Below are positions 20,362-32,525 of a stretch of 64,000 nucleotides of DNA, piece after piece (position 1 is the first letter of the stretch; each line of letters starts with the position of its first letter). Both the position numbers and the translations under genes were made by a program. Under the pieces are notes generated by a model, which did not search any database, was not told the DNA's origin, and worked only from the letters and a program-made list of their open reading frames with translations. Location: contig NC_087076.1 in assembly GCF_026151205.1 (NCBI RefSeq), forward strand, positions 10,886,902 through 10,950,901, given 5' to 3'. Source of the DNA: Bolinopsis microptera. Taxonomy: Eukaryota; Ctenophora; Tentaculata; Lobata; Bolinopsidae.

Positions 20362-23300
20362 ATGGGGAATAAAAAAGAAGCCGGAGGAGTCAGAAGTTTT
20401 GTCGGTGGAGGTTTTGGAGGAGTATGTTGTGTCATATCAGGGCAACCCTTCGACACCATCAAGGTAGGGTCATCTCTGAAATACCAATATATTATAATAT
20501 TGTGCTGTTTAACTTCCTTTTTAAATAGTTCTGTGGTATCTACCATGTCTTTATAATCGTCTTCTATAGAGTGACAAACGTTGTCATTCTGTACATTGCA
20601 GGTTCGAATGCAGAATCAAACAGGTGGAGCACTCTATAAGGGAACTACTGACTGTGTTGTTAAAACCGTAAAAAACGAAGTGAGTTCACACTTCCTATTA
20701 TTTCTTCCTGCATTTTATCGTGCAGTTTCAAAAATGCATGTTTTCCAAGTTTAAGATTTACAAACCAAGTTTAAGAAGCAACATTCATTATACAGTAAAT
20801 TGGTTAAACATAATCCTAAGATTGACGTTATAACATTATCAGTGCTGTAATCTTAAGTATGCCAGTAATCTAAAGTATGCTACCAGGGGTTATTCGCACT
20901 CTACAAAGGTATGGCAGCTCCTCTCGTCGGAGTGGTCCCCATATTTGCGTTTAACTTTCTCGGATACTCACACGGCAAATCCCTCCAACTCATGAACAAT
21001 CCTAATAAACACTTGACGTAAGTTTACTTAATTTCTTAAATTCCTAACATACCATTTGCAATTATATTTACACATATATTATAGAGATTTTTAAAACTAT
21101 TTCATCTCAGCCCAATTAACCACGCTTTGGCTGGATCGCTCGGTGGACTGTACATGACGGTACTTATTGCCCCCGGTGAACGAATCAAATGTCTTCTTCA
21201 GGTACATTTAATATGTTTTATATACTGATTTCAATCAATAAACTTCATTTTAAGGATCACATTCACGATGTAAATTATAATCAGAGTAGCTGTTTTCAAA
21301 TTTGGTTTAAACTTTATTCGAATACAATACAAAAATGTGTATTGAAAGTGAAACATATTCATAGAAATCCATACCATTATACAAACTTTTTAACGTTTGA
21401 AGGTGCTTTGAAAATTGTAGCAAACCTGATCAAAGAACTGTTGGTCATAGACTATAATCCCGACGTCATAACCAGGGTCCAGGACATAACCATGTCATAA
21501 CCATGTCATAACCAAGTAAAAACTAAAAAGTGGTCACTAGCCGGCTATTCAAAAGCGGTCACTAGCCTGTCACTAGCCAGCTACTAGCTAATAGCTAATA
21601 TAGTCAAACTTACTGTCTACTGTCCACAAATCAAAAAATAATCAACAAATCCTTGTACTATAGAAAAGACGATTAAAGGCAAAAGAGGATTCATCTGTTC
21701 ATCTGACAAATATTATGCCGTTGCCCGTTGGACAACTTAAACAACATAATGTACATTACATTACACACACCCGCACACACTTTGATTAATTAATTAATTA
21801 CAAATATTCCTCTAAAGTTAAACTCTTCCACCAGATTCAGACGACAGGTAAAGCTAAGTACTCCGGACCAATGGACGTGATAAAGCAGACGTACAGAGAG
21901 AGTGGTATGAGAGGCATTATGAGGGGAACCTTTATAACTGCTTTCAGAGGTGGGCAGAGTCATTTTTATTTCAACTAGTTCATTGTTCAAGTAATTTTTC
22001 GTCAATTCTATCGTTAATTTACAGCTTACAAATATTTTTAATATTTTCATATCTCCACATTTTTAAAATAAGGGCGACAAAAGATTTCAACTTGAGACCT
22101 TGTAATATTGTCTTATAAGCCACAATAACGCATTCTCAGAGATCAAATTAGTTAAAATCCTTTGCATATATATTTGAGCAACTTTTAGAAAATGAGTTAT
22201 TAATGTAGTTTATGAATGACTGGGATTTATTTACAGATATGCCGGCGTCTGGATGCTACTTCGGAACATACGAGGCAACCAAGTGTTACTTCAGGAGTCA
22301 GAACGGAAGTGATGACCTCACTTTCTTCCAAGTTTTATTGGCTGGAGGATTTGCTGGATGGGCTAATTGGGCTTGGGCTATCCCTCCTGATGTTGTTAAA
22401 ACTAGATATCAGACAGGTAGGTTAAATCTGGGATGTTTTTGTGGATACTAGATTCCTTGGTATAATTGTCGTAGAAATTAAACACGATGTCTTTAAATGC
22501 AGAAAATTAAACTGGAATAAATCTTGGAACAAATGCATTCATCACTTGTTCCCATCTTCACCGTCTCTTGGAAATGATGGACAGCATGTAAAGGTTGCTG
22601 CAACCAATCAGCTACTTCTTAAAATTTCGTTACATTTCCTAGTGCTCGGGTTTTCTACGTCGGGTATGGTGACACATGTAATCTTGGAACAGAGCCAGGT
22701 TGGGTCCAGTCTGTCCGGATCACAGCCACACAGCTCAGTAGTCAGGCTCTGGAGACGTCCAGTGTAGTCGCACGAGGGGAAGTCGTCCGGTACCTTGCTC
22801 GCTTTCCAGTTACCCTCGTTCATGATGAAGCCCTGACCGGCGTCCACGTGCTCGTCGAAATGGCAGTGAACGAACCACACACCAGGGTTGTCAGTGTTGA
22901 ACCTCACTACTGCTGCTCCGAACATGGGGAGGATGATCACGTCCTTCAGGACTCCTCGAGTTTTCCTCTTAGCTAGTTCCGAGACGGGGGCGGAGAAGCC
23001 GGTTTCCAGATCAGGTAGCTCACAATGTCCTCCGAAACAGTTTGGTTTTTCACGGGAAATCTGCTCCAGAACCTCAAATTTGTGACCGTGGATATGAATA
23101 GGATGGTCCATGCCTGCTCATTTCGGATGACCATGGTGACAGTTTTATGCAAACCAAGGTTCATCACGTTTGTGTGGTTGGTCATGTCTTTATCGTTGTC
23201 GAAGTCAGGGTATGCTATTGGTTTACCAGGCAGTGCATTTTGGATGTAGGTGCGTCCGTCAAGTGCGAAGAAGTATCCGTAGACAGGGGGGAGGGAGAAG

Positions 23301-26256
23301 AAGAAGTCAGCAGTGTGAAGTTCAGTGTCGTCAAGAGGAGGACGTGTATGGAACTCTGCTGCTTTTGTCTTGAGCGCTGTTATGGACACACATTTCTCCT
23401 GCTCTCCGAAGTAGTTGCAGTTCATCACGACTGGATCAGGGTTAGGAGTGGTTTTGGCTGGTCCCTCCACATACTTGAACGAACTGTCAGGTCTGAGTTG
23501 CAGAGTGGTCAGTATCACTGCTGCTGGGTTTGTCACTGCAGTAGCCGCACCTCTCATCCACACGTTCTTTGGTGCAGCTACCTTGAAGTTTACCAGTACA
23601 TCATACCTCTCTCCAAGATGGATCTGATCTGGTCCACTTCGTACGGCTCCACATCAGTTCCATCCGTAGCCACTATCTTGAACCTGTACCCGTCAATACT
23701 CCACAGCATGGGGGTCAGACTTCCTCCGTTAGTTATCCTGAACCTGTACTCTCCGTTATCAAACTGCATGAAACCCTTTTCATCTCCTCCGTTCAGACAG
23801 CCCCCACTCCAGGGTGCAGTCAATGCAAATCCTCCCTCAGCATTGAATCCACCCAGCCCCCTGAGCCCCCCGAGAGACATCAGGTAATCGTGAGCTATCC
23901 AGTTAGGGTAGAAGTCCTGGTAGAATAGAACTCTCTCGTTCAGGTGAGTGTAATCGTAGGGATCAACCAGATGGGTAGGGTACCAGGGTCCATCTTCAGG
24001 CAGCACCACGATAGGGCCTCTCACCATGTCATGACCGGAGGGAAACATCTCATTGTGGGTGTGGTACCAGTAGGTTCCTGGGGCTTCCTGCACTTTGAAC
24101 TTGTAAGTCATAGTCTCCCCAGGTGCCAGGGAGCACTGCACCAGTCCCACTGGTCCGTCATATAGCTGGTAACCTTTCATCTCCATTCCGTGCCAGTGTA
24201 GTGACAGTCCAGCATCTGGCAGGTTGTTTGTTACTTGGATTGCCAGGAAATCCCCCTGCCTAGCGAAGATGGCAGGTCCTTTAATCCTGCCGTTGATAGT
24301 GTTCACAGTGAGAGTCCGTCCTTCAACCACCTGCACATCCCGGGATATCTTCCAGTAGAGGTAGCGTGTTTTAGGGCTCCACGCTCCAGTGCTTACCACT
24401 AAGAGTGCTAACAGTACAAGTAGTTGAGTCATCTTGAGATGAGGTTGGAGAGCATCAGAGAGGGCTTATAAAGCCGGAGGTGAGACATTGGAGAAACCCT
24501 GATAATTCTCCACCAATGTGATGTTGATAGGTGGGAACTCACCTGGTCATGTGATAACTCACCAGGTCACTCATCTGTGACCTGCACGATCTGATAGCCT
24601 ACTGAATATTGTAGTGAGGGGCTGTGAATTTCACCGCACAAGACTGCTACATTATATACTCAAACTGTGATAATAACTTATTGGATATTGAGTGTGTTAA
24701 GAGCCGATTTAACAGCGCTGTGGTAAATTTAAACGCAAGTTTCTTCATGAAGACTCAAAACAAAGGCCTGTGAGATAACCATATTCTCATTGCTTATAAG
24801 TATTAGTTGGGCAATGGGCTTATTAATCTAGAATAAACCTACTTAATTCTTGCAACTATAACAGGTGTTAGATTAACGCTCTCACTTTAGGTTAAACAAT
24901 CTATTCATTAGAATATGTTGTACCTAATATGAACATCCTTCAAATGATAAATCAAACGCAATATTATCAAACAATCAGTGTTTTAATAAACTAGTCTGAG
25001 AAAAAGAGAAAAGCTTTCAATTTGCTTACAAAATCGACTGACCACTATTCTTAGAACCCATCCTAAACCACCAATATGATATTTTAATGTTTTATTAATG
25101 AAGTTATTTCAACAAATGGTTAACCCAATGTTATTTTGCAGCACCAGAAGGAAAATACAAGCGTGCACTTAGTGTAGTACCAGAACTGGTGAGTTATTAC
25201 TTTTCTATCTGATGAAATAATTAAAATGATAATTAATAACATCTCTGTCATTCACCAATTCTAGTGGATATCAATCTAGAGAGGATATTGGAGGCACCTC
25301 AATATAAACCTTCTTCTATTCGAATTTCAGCTTTCCGCGACCCAAATTTCACTGTTTTGACTGAATTTTTCTTCAATGACCATCTTACAAGGTCACTGAG
25401 GTTGGCACAAGACACGCTTGAGGTACTCAAATTTCTTTTCCGAAAGCTATGATAAACGGAAAATCAGCAGAATATGAAAATAGATTTTTGAAGATTTTTG
25501 AAGAGGAGCTTTTCTGCCGTCCCCTTGACCGAAATTTCGCGGTTTTGATTGCAATTTTTACCAGTGACCAATCAGTGAGGTCGGTGAGAGTGACACAAGT
25601 CGCCATCAAGTACTGGAAGCAGTATATCCGGAGAAACCTTTGATGCAATGAAAATTTTGAATACCTTAGTCCTACCGGTAGGACATATTCGACTTTCAGC
25701 TTTCAAAAATCTCTTTTTATATTCTGATGATTTTCCGTTTATCATAGCTTTCTTTGGGAAAAGAAATTTGAGTACCTCAATCGTGTCTTGGGCCATCCTC
25801 AGTGACCTTGTAAGATGGTCATTGAAGAAAAATTTAGTCAAAACAGTGAAATTTGGGTCGCGGAAAGCTGAAATTCGAATATGTTCTACCGGACATATTC
25901 AAAATTTTCATTGCATCAAAGTTTTCTCCGGTAGGAAATTTTCAAAGTTTTTTCCGGATATACAGATTACACATATTACTGGTATCTATTTCAGTATGCG
26001 ACAGAAGGCGTCCGTGGTTTCTTCAAGGGACTCGCTCCAATAGCGCTTCGAGCTTGGCCTGCCAATGCTGTAAGTTTACCGTTATTTCAATTTCATTTGT
26101 TCATTTTTACATCTTTTGGTGACTCTTTAATATCTTGTAAAGCTTTTTATCACATTAACACATTTACTAACATTAGTATATTCGCAGTGCTGCATGTTGG
26201 GATACGAGTTGGCTCTCAAGGCAATGAACGCTGTCGTTCCTTTAGAGGAATACTAG
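20362..26256 (+). CDS. SLC25A20: Mitochondrial carnitine/acylcarnitine carrier, paralogue 1
   Basis: Nine exons: 20362-20463, 20602-20679, 20887-21017, 21111-21201, 21835-21949, 22237-22416, 25142-25188, 25995-26069 and 26188-26256. All junctions are GT-AG and keep frame, giving 295 residues (human SLC25A20 has 301). Three carrier repeats each end in the mitochondrial-carrier signature: [22 protein letters not shown] and [21 protein letters not shown] and IPPDV are specific to the carnitine carrier subfamily. The residues that human CACT uses for substrate (Arg-Asp in RDMPASG and Arg in LRAWPAN) are present. The protein exchanges acylcarnitine for carnitine across the mitochondrial inner membrane to feed beta-oxidation. 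Intron 6 (22417-25141) contains a complete antisense laccase-like gene, and intron 7 contains an inverted repeat. A paralogue lies convergently at 28376-30914. Confidence 0.95.
22608..24432 (-). pseudogene. Laccase-like multicopper oxidase, intronless, with two frameshifts, nested in a carrier intron
   Basis: Starting at Met 24432, a signal peptide ([19 protein letters not shown]) is followed by the three cupredoxin domains of a laccase. All four copper motifs are present: [26 protein letters not shown] and [12 protein letters not shown]. Total length is about 600 residues, normal for the family, and there is no intron. The frame is broken twice. A tandem 5-bp repeat GATCTGATCT (23621-23630, + strand) shifts frame between VDQI and [12 protein letters not shown]. 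About one base is missing near 23112, between VIRNEQA and [10 protein letters not shown]. Frame pieces are 24432 to about 23625, about 23620-23112, and about 23111-22608. Laccases oxidise phenols or metals with reduction of oxygen to water and are secreted. Base composition is clearly more GC-rich than the surrounding intron. It is either a recent pseudogene or an intact gene with assembly indels; otherwise conservation is excellent. Confidence 0.85.
24465..24473 (-). promoter_or_regulatory. Putative TATA box of the laccase-like gene
   Basis: The minus strand reads CTTTATAAG about 33-41 bases ahead of the laccase ATG. This would place transcription start a few bases before the ATG, with a very short leader. 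Confidence 0.45.
24536..24569. promoter_or_regulatory. Direct repeat upstream of the laccase-like gene
   Basis: AACTCACCTGGTCA (24536-24549) is followed six bases later by AACTCACCAGGTCA (24556-24569), about 100-140 bases upstream of the laccase start. The second copy contains the nuclear-receptor half-site AGGTCA. A regulatory role is an inference from position and repetition only. Confidence 0.3.
25310..25965. repeat. Inverted (foldback) repeat in carnitine-carrier intron 7
   Basis: The stretch from ATTCGAATTTCAGCTTTCCG (25318) through the phrase CAAGGTCACTGAGG is found again in reverse complement from about 25795 to 25880. A second inverted pair, GATGCAATGAAAATTTTGAA (25643-25662) and its complement (about 25899-25918), is nested within. 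The structure nearly fills the intron between exons 7 and 8. It is probably a decayed foldback transposon; no clean terminal duplication was found. Confidence 0.6.
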
Positions 26257-28375
26257 TTGAAGACTACAAAATATAACTAGATTAATAGAATATCGATGAG
26301 TTTTTTCATTGTCACCAGATATAATAGTAGCGTGATTAATGTTTAATTTGTTTATATTGTGAATGTTTGGATTAAGAAGGGTTAACGAAATTTTGTTTGT
26401 AAGCTTATGTAGGAGACTGCCTAAAAGTAGATATTTAGCAGCCATTTAACTGCACCAAACATTGCAAATACAGATATACAGTATACACTGTACATAAATC
26501 ATTTAGATTTATAAGTAATTAGACTGTCTGCATTAGACAAAGGAATGTTGCTCACTTACCTTTTATTATGTTTTTGGTATTGAATACCTTGAATATCCCA
26601 TTTTTATGACAAATGAAGTTTGTATATAGTAGTGGTGGGTACTTAATCATAGTTTAAACTAGATGGAGAGATGTGTTTACCGGACTGGACACATAATTAA
26701 ACGTAATTAAGCTGATGTAAATTATATTGTGCCGCCAGTCCGATTGATAATATTGTGTCCTGGATATAAATTCGATTTTTACGTGAATTAACTGTTTTTT
26801 TCTTCCCCATAATCTGGCCTGGCTTAGTATCTGATTACTCGTTACCAGAATCATGTAATTTCATAACACATCAAACTGTGGTCTCACCTGAATTTTTTAG
26901 CCCTTGCTGTTCTTTATCTCTTATCTGCCGTTATTTCGCAGAAGTGCAAGGCATAATTTTAAAATTAGTGGTCACACGCTTGATTTGATATAATTATAAG
27001 CTTTTCTGATGTGGGAAGTTTGAAGCAAATGCTCAAAATTAATGCAATATTAGATTAAAGCAAAAACTTAGCAGAACCTTGGAAAAAAATTCGTTGAAAC
27101 CGGCAACCGCCACGGGGTAATATTGTTTAATATATAACTTATAAGTGCGGTATAATTTCGAGCGTATCGATATCAGTGATTTTCATTCCGTATGTGATTC
27201 TGAAAAACACATACTTTAATTTAAAAGAGTCTTGCCTTTTTTCAGTAATCTTAGTACATAAGTTTCCTAAAAAGGTCTTGCATTCTGGTGCAGACATACT
27301 TTAATTGAATTATGAATATGAATTATGAACATGGGAACCTACACTTCAACCTGGGGTGAGTTACTGTCCACGAACGTACGGCGCGCCCGCCGAACCATAA
27401 TTTGGTATAGTCTCTACGCTTGTTTAGAAGAGCGCACGTACGTACATTTCAATCTTTTTGTGGAATTCAGATCATTTCAAGCTAGCGGTACGCGACGGAT
27501 CGAATGGAAGACAAATGGTGACGCATTATGTACGACAACAGACTATTACTGACACCAACTTTTGGCCAATGTCTTTTGAATATTGACAATTTTGTGGAGA
27601 ACATTCCAGAGTCGTCCAGCTCTCACTGCGAATGAGTTGTCACTCATATTAGTGGCTGTTCCTCTGAAGTCTGAAAGTGATTTAGACTTTAGAGGCCGGT
27701 GTTCTATAGCAAATTAGCTTACTTACTGTCAGAAGCACATTAAACATCATTGGTAAAAGAGTGTAGGAATACTTTCACGTGATATGCTTCATAAGAACGA
27801 AACTTCGCTTCTCTCTACTTGAGAGTGTTCTCAAAGCTGTCCGAGAGGCCGTCAGGGGACTGGGGAGAAGCTGTTAAACAAGCTCATATTCATCCCGTTT
27901 AATCTCATTCCATCTTGCGACTCATATGACTGACTGTTGACATTATTCTTGGTATAACACATACATAGCTTGGACATTACAGGCAGCACTAGCACTTGAT
28001 ATTTGTTTTGAGACGTAAATGAATATTAAATATGTTATTGAGATTGCAAGTATCATTGCAATATTGGTAGCAATTCTGTGATCCACACGTTATACTTTAT
28101 ACTCCTTTATAAAGAGGCAATCAGTTTGCACTTAAGCTGCTCGACCTTGGTGGCATTTAATATCTTTTTAGTGTAGTGTTGTTCAATATAATAAGAGCCG
28201 TGCCAAAGTCCAAACTGTTCTGTGACCATAGGACTGGCTTATTTTCTTTATGAAACTGGAGATCGTTTATAGAATAATGGAAACGCTAATAGAGCTGCAC
28301 GAAATAAATATATCATAAAATCTGAAACCAAAATGATGTTCAAGTAATATAGCATAACTTAATTAAAAGCAAAAT
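26257..28375. other. Tail-to-tail spacer between the two carnitine carriers
   Basis: It holds the 3' ends of both carriers and a LINE relic (27552-27840). A 75-codon plus-strand frame at 27325 has no recognisable feature and is not called. The remainder is AT-rich with no coding signal. Confidence 0.4.
27552..27840 (-). pseudogene. Decayed LINE C-terminal relic 3
   Basis: The minus strand reads SSREKRSFVLMKHIT, then (after frame slips) SLSDFRGTATNMSDNSFAVR and AGRLWNVLHKIVNIQ before a stop at about 27550. The phrase NSFAVR-GRLWN-LP is a standard C-terminal block of LINE reverse transcriptases. Frame breaks show that it is dead. Confidence 0.6.
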
Positions 28376-30914
28376 TCAGTATTCGTTTGTTGAATGGTTG
28401 ATGTTCATGTTTGCTAAGGGGTACAGTTTCTGCCACGTTTTTATCACCAGGTCGTACGTCAGCAAGCATATCTGAAAAAATTCAGGATTAAGTTTCTCTG
28501 GAAATATAACTTCATGTTTCATCAGGTTATACTCGAATGATAATGGACTGTCCAATAAAAAGTTCGTGCATCGTTGCCTCCATGATATTCATGTGTAACC
28601 ACTAAAATATAATAATCGCAGCACAAACTTCGTGCTCCTTTAGCGACCTTTAATAATTGTTTGTGGTGGAAATGCACGTCAGTGAAGATGGGCACGTTGT
28701 TGTTGTGTGCGGTAGGCTTGACATGATCATCGACGAGAACATTCGAATATAAACTTTCGAAGATTGTTTATGAAATCATTGAAAATATTATCTGTTAGAA
28801 ATAGTGGGTAAATACACGCCTACACTCTACATCAGGTCCTCAATTTACTGAATTAACGTGTAATATTTATAATATATGTCTTATTATCCCTACTTATCAA
28901 TATGTTTTTACGTACCCCGTTGGCAAGGAATGCTCGTATCCCACTTGGACCAAATCCTTTGTAGAATCCGCTTAACCCTTCTGACTTATACTGATAAGAG
29001 TAATATTTTACTTTAATATTAAGGGATCGTTTAGTTTGTAAACATGTTACTTAAGCCATCTTAGGGGGCTTGGAAAAGCACCACTTGAGATTCTACTCAA
29101 TATTAGTGCAAAAGTGATCATACTCATAGAGTCGGAGAGGGAGCCGGGGAGGGTATAAAATCTAGCTGACGTAATATGTAACGATCCCTTAGGTGATAAA
29201 AATAGAAATTTAGGTTTTTAAAGTGTGTTGAGCGATATTAGAAAACAGAAAGTTTAACTAGAGGAATTAGTAAATTACCAGTTCAGGTACTATCTGGAGA
29301 GATGACTTGTACTTCCCGTGTGGTGCTGAAATTATAGAGTTTATTATAAGTGTGTTATCAGGAAACTGCGGAGACATTATTATTAAGAAGATTCATTGGG
29401 AGGTGCTTGGTGCGATACAGTGTTATTGTTAATGAACGAATAAATTGCCATGATCTCGTCAAACATAATGAATAAATGAATTTCAGTACTGCACTAAGCA
29501 GTAAGCATGTCTTTACAGATGGTGATATGTAGAGCTGCTTAATTTAACCAAACACGTCTTAAAAACCTGACAAAGAAGATATTCAAGACAACTGATCACT
29601 GTAATTACCTGTCTGGTAGAGCGTCTTTATAACATCAGGGGGAACTCCTACAAACCACATCAGTACTCCTGCCACTCCCCCGGCCATAGTTATAGAAGTT
29701 GGGGACTCCCCATATTTGCTGATTAAATACTCGTACAGGACAAAAAACAGGCCGGATCCAGGAACATCTGCCGGACAAAAAATTAGAGTGCGAATTCACT
29801 CAGTTATTACTATTAGCCCACTATATCAACTTCTCATTGCCACTATGATGAGCATGTTTTGGTTCGGATGGCGATTACAATATAATATGAATGGTAGATT
29901 ATATTGTCTACTGTTTACCTCGGAGACCGGTAACGAGAGTTCCTTTACCGAGCGTTCTAAAACCACCCTCCCTATACGTCTTACTTATAACATCTAGTGG
30001 TCCCTTGTATTTCCTCTGCTTTTTGTCCATCTGCATCTACAGAGTTCAATAAGCTTAAAATCTGGAATTAGTTCAAGAATGTAGGTGACATATTTAAACA
30101 AATTGCAGTACTACTAATCTATTACATTTATATTGAGGACGATACAGAAGGAATTGATTTAATGTAGTCCGAGGAGCGAGGAGTCCTAATCCTCCTCCCG
30201 TCTTAAAATGGCGTTTCTTTAATTCTCTTCTCTCATTTATGAAATTTATCAGGAATGTAAGATATTTAATGTTAAGATTTGTAACCTGTAGCAAGCACTT
30301 AACCCGTTCTCCAGGACCCAATATCGTCACCATGTAGGCACCTGCTGTCAGGCCAGCTAATCCGTGGTTCCAGAGACTGAAACAAATCGGACATGAGAAT
30401 GCCTCCAAGAGTTGCAGTATGTCATATGCATAGATCATGTAAAAGTAGGAGCCCTGGACCAGTTCAATTTGTTATTTTCTTACCTCATCTCCTGTCTACC
30501 AAGTAGCTTCTGCTGTAAAGTTATCGCATGGTCGTGGCCCAGAAACCAAAGAGCATAAGAAGGGATGCAAGCAGCGAGGGGAGTTGACATTCCTTTAAAC
30601 AAGGCCCGGATGCCTTCTCGTGAGACTGTTTTGTACAAACAGTCTGTTGAAGATTTGTACAGTGTACCTTTTGCTTGGCTCTGCATTCGTACCTGATCAA
30701 ACACATAAAACCTCTTTTCACACTTCCTGTGGTCGAATTACAGAACAAAATTCATACGATGAAACGACCGGAAATGAACTTAACAAGGTGATAGTGAACA
30801 TAATTTACTAACCTTGACGGTATCGAATGGTTGCCCAGCTACCAAGAATGCCATGCCACCAACACCACCTGCGACAAAAGCACGCACACCAGCCGGATCT
30901 TCGCCATTTCCCAT
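28376..30914 (-). CDS. Mitochondrial carnitine/acylcarnitine carrier-like, paralogue 2
   Basis: Eight exons (minus): 30914-30813, 30692-30484, 30376-30286, 30030-29919, 29767-29609, 29325-29279, 28990-28916 and 28471-28376. All junctions keep frame and the product is 296 residues. The three signatures are QPFDTVKVRMQ, GPGERVKCLLQ and VPPDVIKTLYQ, the last with Leu where paralogue 1 has Arg. The substrate-contact RD (LRDVPGSG) and Arg (GIRAFLAN) remain, but the usual Pro of FPAN is Leu. Exon 2 equals exons 2 plus 3 of paralogue 1 (209 = 78 + 131 bases). All other introns fall at the same place and phase, which proves common origin by duplication. The C-terminus is extended (LANMNINHSTNEY). Carnitine or acylcarnitine exchange is likely; altered substrate range is possible given the changed signature. 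Confidence 0.92.
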
Positions 30915-32525
30915 GCAGATCCTAGCTCTTGTTTATAACAAGGGTGTGTTCGTGAACTCTCTTATTTACTTGTCCGACATTGACCGTGCCAGTGTCAGGA
31001 CCTTGTCACAGCTATATTAGATTATATTATTACTAATACTAATTACTAATTACAAATATGCCTGTCATAAACAAATTATTTCAGTCACAATCTTGACAAC
31101 AGCAATGACACAGATCTTGAAAACTTCGAAGGACAAAAGAACTTCATCACACTAAACTGTTAGCGATGGATAAAGATATAAATTATATTAGTAATCGTAG
31201 TTAAAAATGAAAAAACCGTGCTATACTGCTGTAAGTTTCATCTTATTGTCCCTCGTATAGTGATACTTTGTAGGGTCAGAGGTAATCATTTGTTTTATGA
31301 TGAGCTGCTCTTTCCTTTCTTTCTGTCTGGTGCAATGTGTGGTACTTTTAAGTGATTTCTCCAATTGATTGCACAATTTTTGAAGATTCTGCTTAATTGG
31401 ACTGCCGTCTTTAAAATTCGCAAGTTTTCTTCAATTAAGCTGGAACTGATAAGTAAAATCGACAAACAATAAATTGCGTCATATTGAAACGCGACCATAA
31501 TAAACACTATTCCTCAGCTATATTGTTAACTGAAATACTAATTACAATACAGATTACACCAAAAGTGTGACGAACATGGAAAGCAGCTGCAGACTCCAGC
31601 AATTCTATAAATACTTTTTTAATAGGTAGAGTTTCCTACTGCACATAATACGACTGCTGGCATGTCTTAACCTATGTAATTATTTAATGATATTCGTCGT
31701 TTTATTAATACAGTGCTCATGGTTGCACATGTCAAGCCTCATTAGATGCATCATTTAGTTGCAGAGATTTTCTGCATTTTAAAAAATGTGAAAACCAAAA
31801 AAACTTGGAATCTTTTAAGTATGTCTGAGTTGGGATCGTTGGAGTTTCTGCTTGTCACGTTGATTTGATCTTTCTCGCCCCGCTGTATTTTGCCGCGACT
31901 AAATGCTGATTATGTGCATATCGACTGCTGGCTTTACCAAAATCAACAGGACATCATTCAATCAGCTTAGCTAATAACAACTAACGAAAACAAAATATGG
32001 AGTATATACATATAATGGCTATAAGTGTAACCATTGACCAAAGAATTTTGACAGAAGAACTGAAGTCAACTGATATAAATTGAATTAAGTTAACATAACT
32101 GTGATGCCGAGTCTTCTTTCCGAGTTGATAAAAACGAGATAAAAGCTTATAACAACATTATACCATGTGTGTTGCTCCGACGAAAACTTAACTCAGTTAG
32201 TAACGGGACCACCGAAATGCGCCCTGACCTGCTTTTTTCAATTTCAGTAGTGCACACCGTAATGTCAGTCGGTAAACAATTTTTTGATAAAATGACATCG
32301 GATATTTTTTGGACTCCGTCATAATGCATAATGTGCTGGACTTTGACATGAAATGTGACCATTCTCTCCTGACCGATGGTTCTAGTTCTTTTATTTTTTT
32401 GGTTTCGTTATCTAGTCTTAATTTGTAATACTCTGCCCGCTATTTTAACTTAATCTTCCATTAGGCGATTTCCCTCGTTTAATTTTGGTTGAGTTAAGCT
32501 TGTCCTCTCAGTGACATTACTTATA
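30915..32525. other. Bidirectional spacer between carrier paralogue 2 and the dioxygenase gene
   Basis: The two flanking genes are divergently transcribed from this 1.6-kb AT-rich stretch. No coding exon is recognised. It presumably contains both promoters; no motif stands out clearly. Confidence 0.35.

Noticed and set aside
22888-24165. Plus-strand frames opposite the laccase, the longest 246 codons
   Set aside because: They follow from the GC-rich antisense coding sequence; the copper motifs are on the minus strand.
27325-27552. 75-codon plus-strand frame between the carriers
   Set aside because: No family, no splice context, and it overlaps a LINE relic on the other strand.
28500-28760. 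A possible mariner transposase remnant near the end of carrier paralogue 2
   Set aside because: Translation of the minus strand shows no DDD/DDE motif or known terminus; it is the last intron of the carrier gene.
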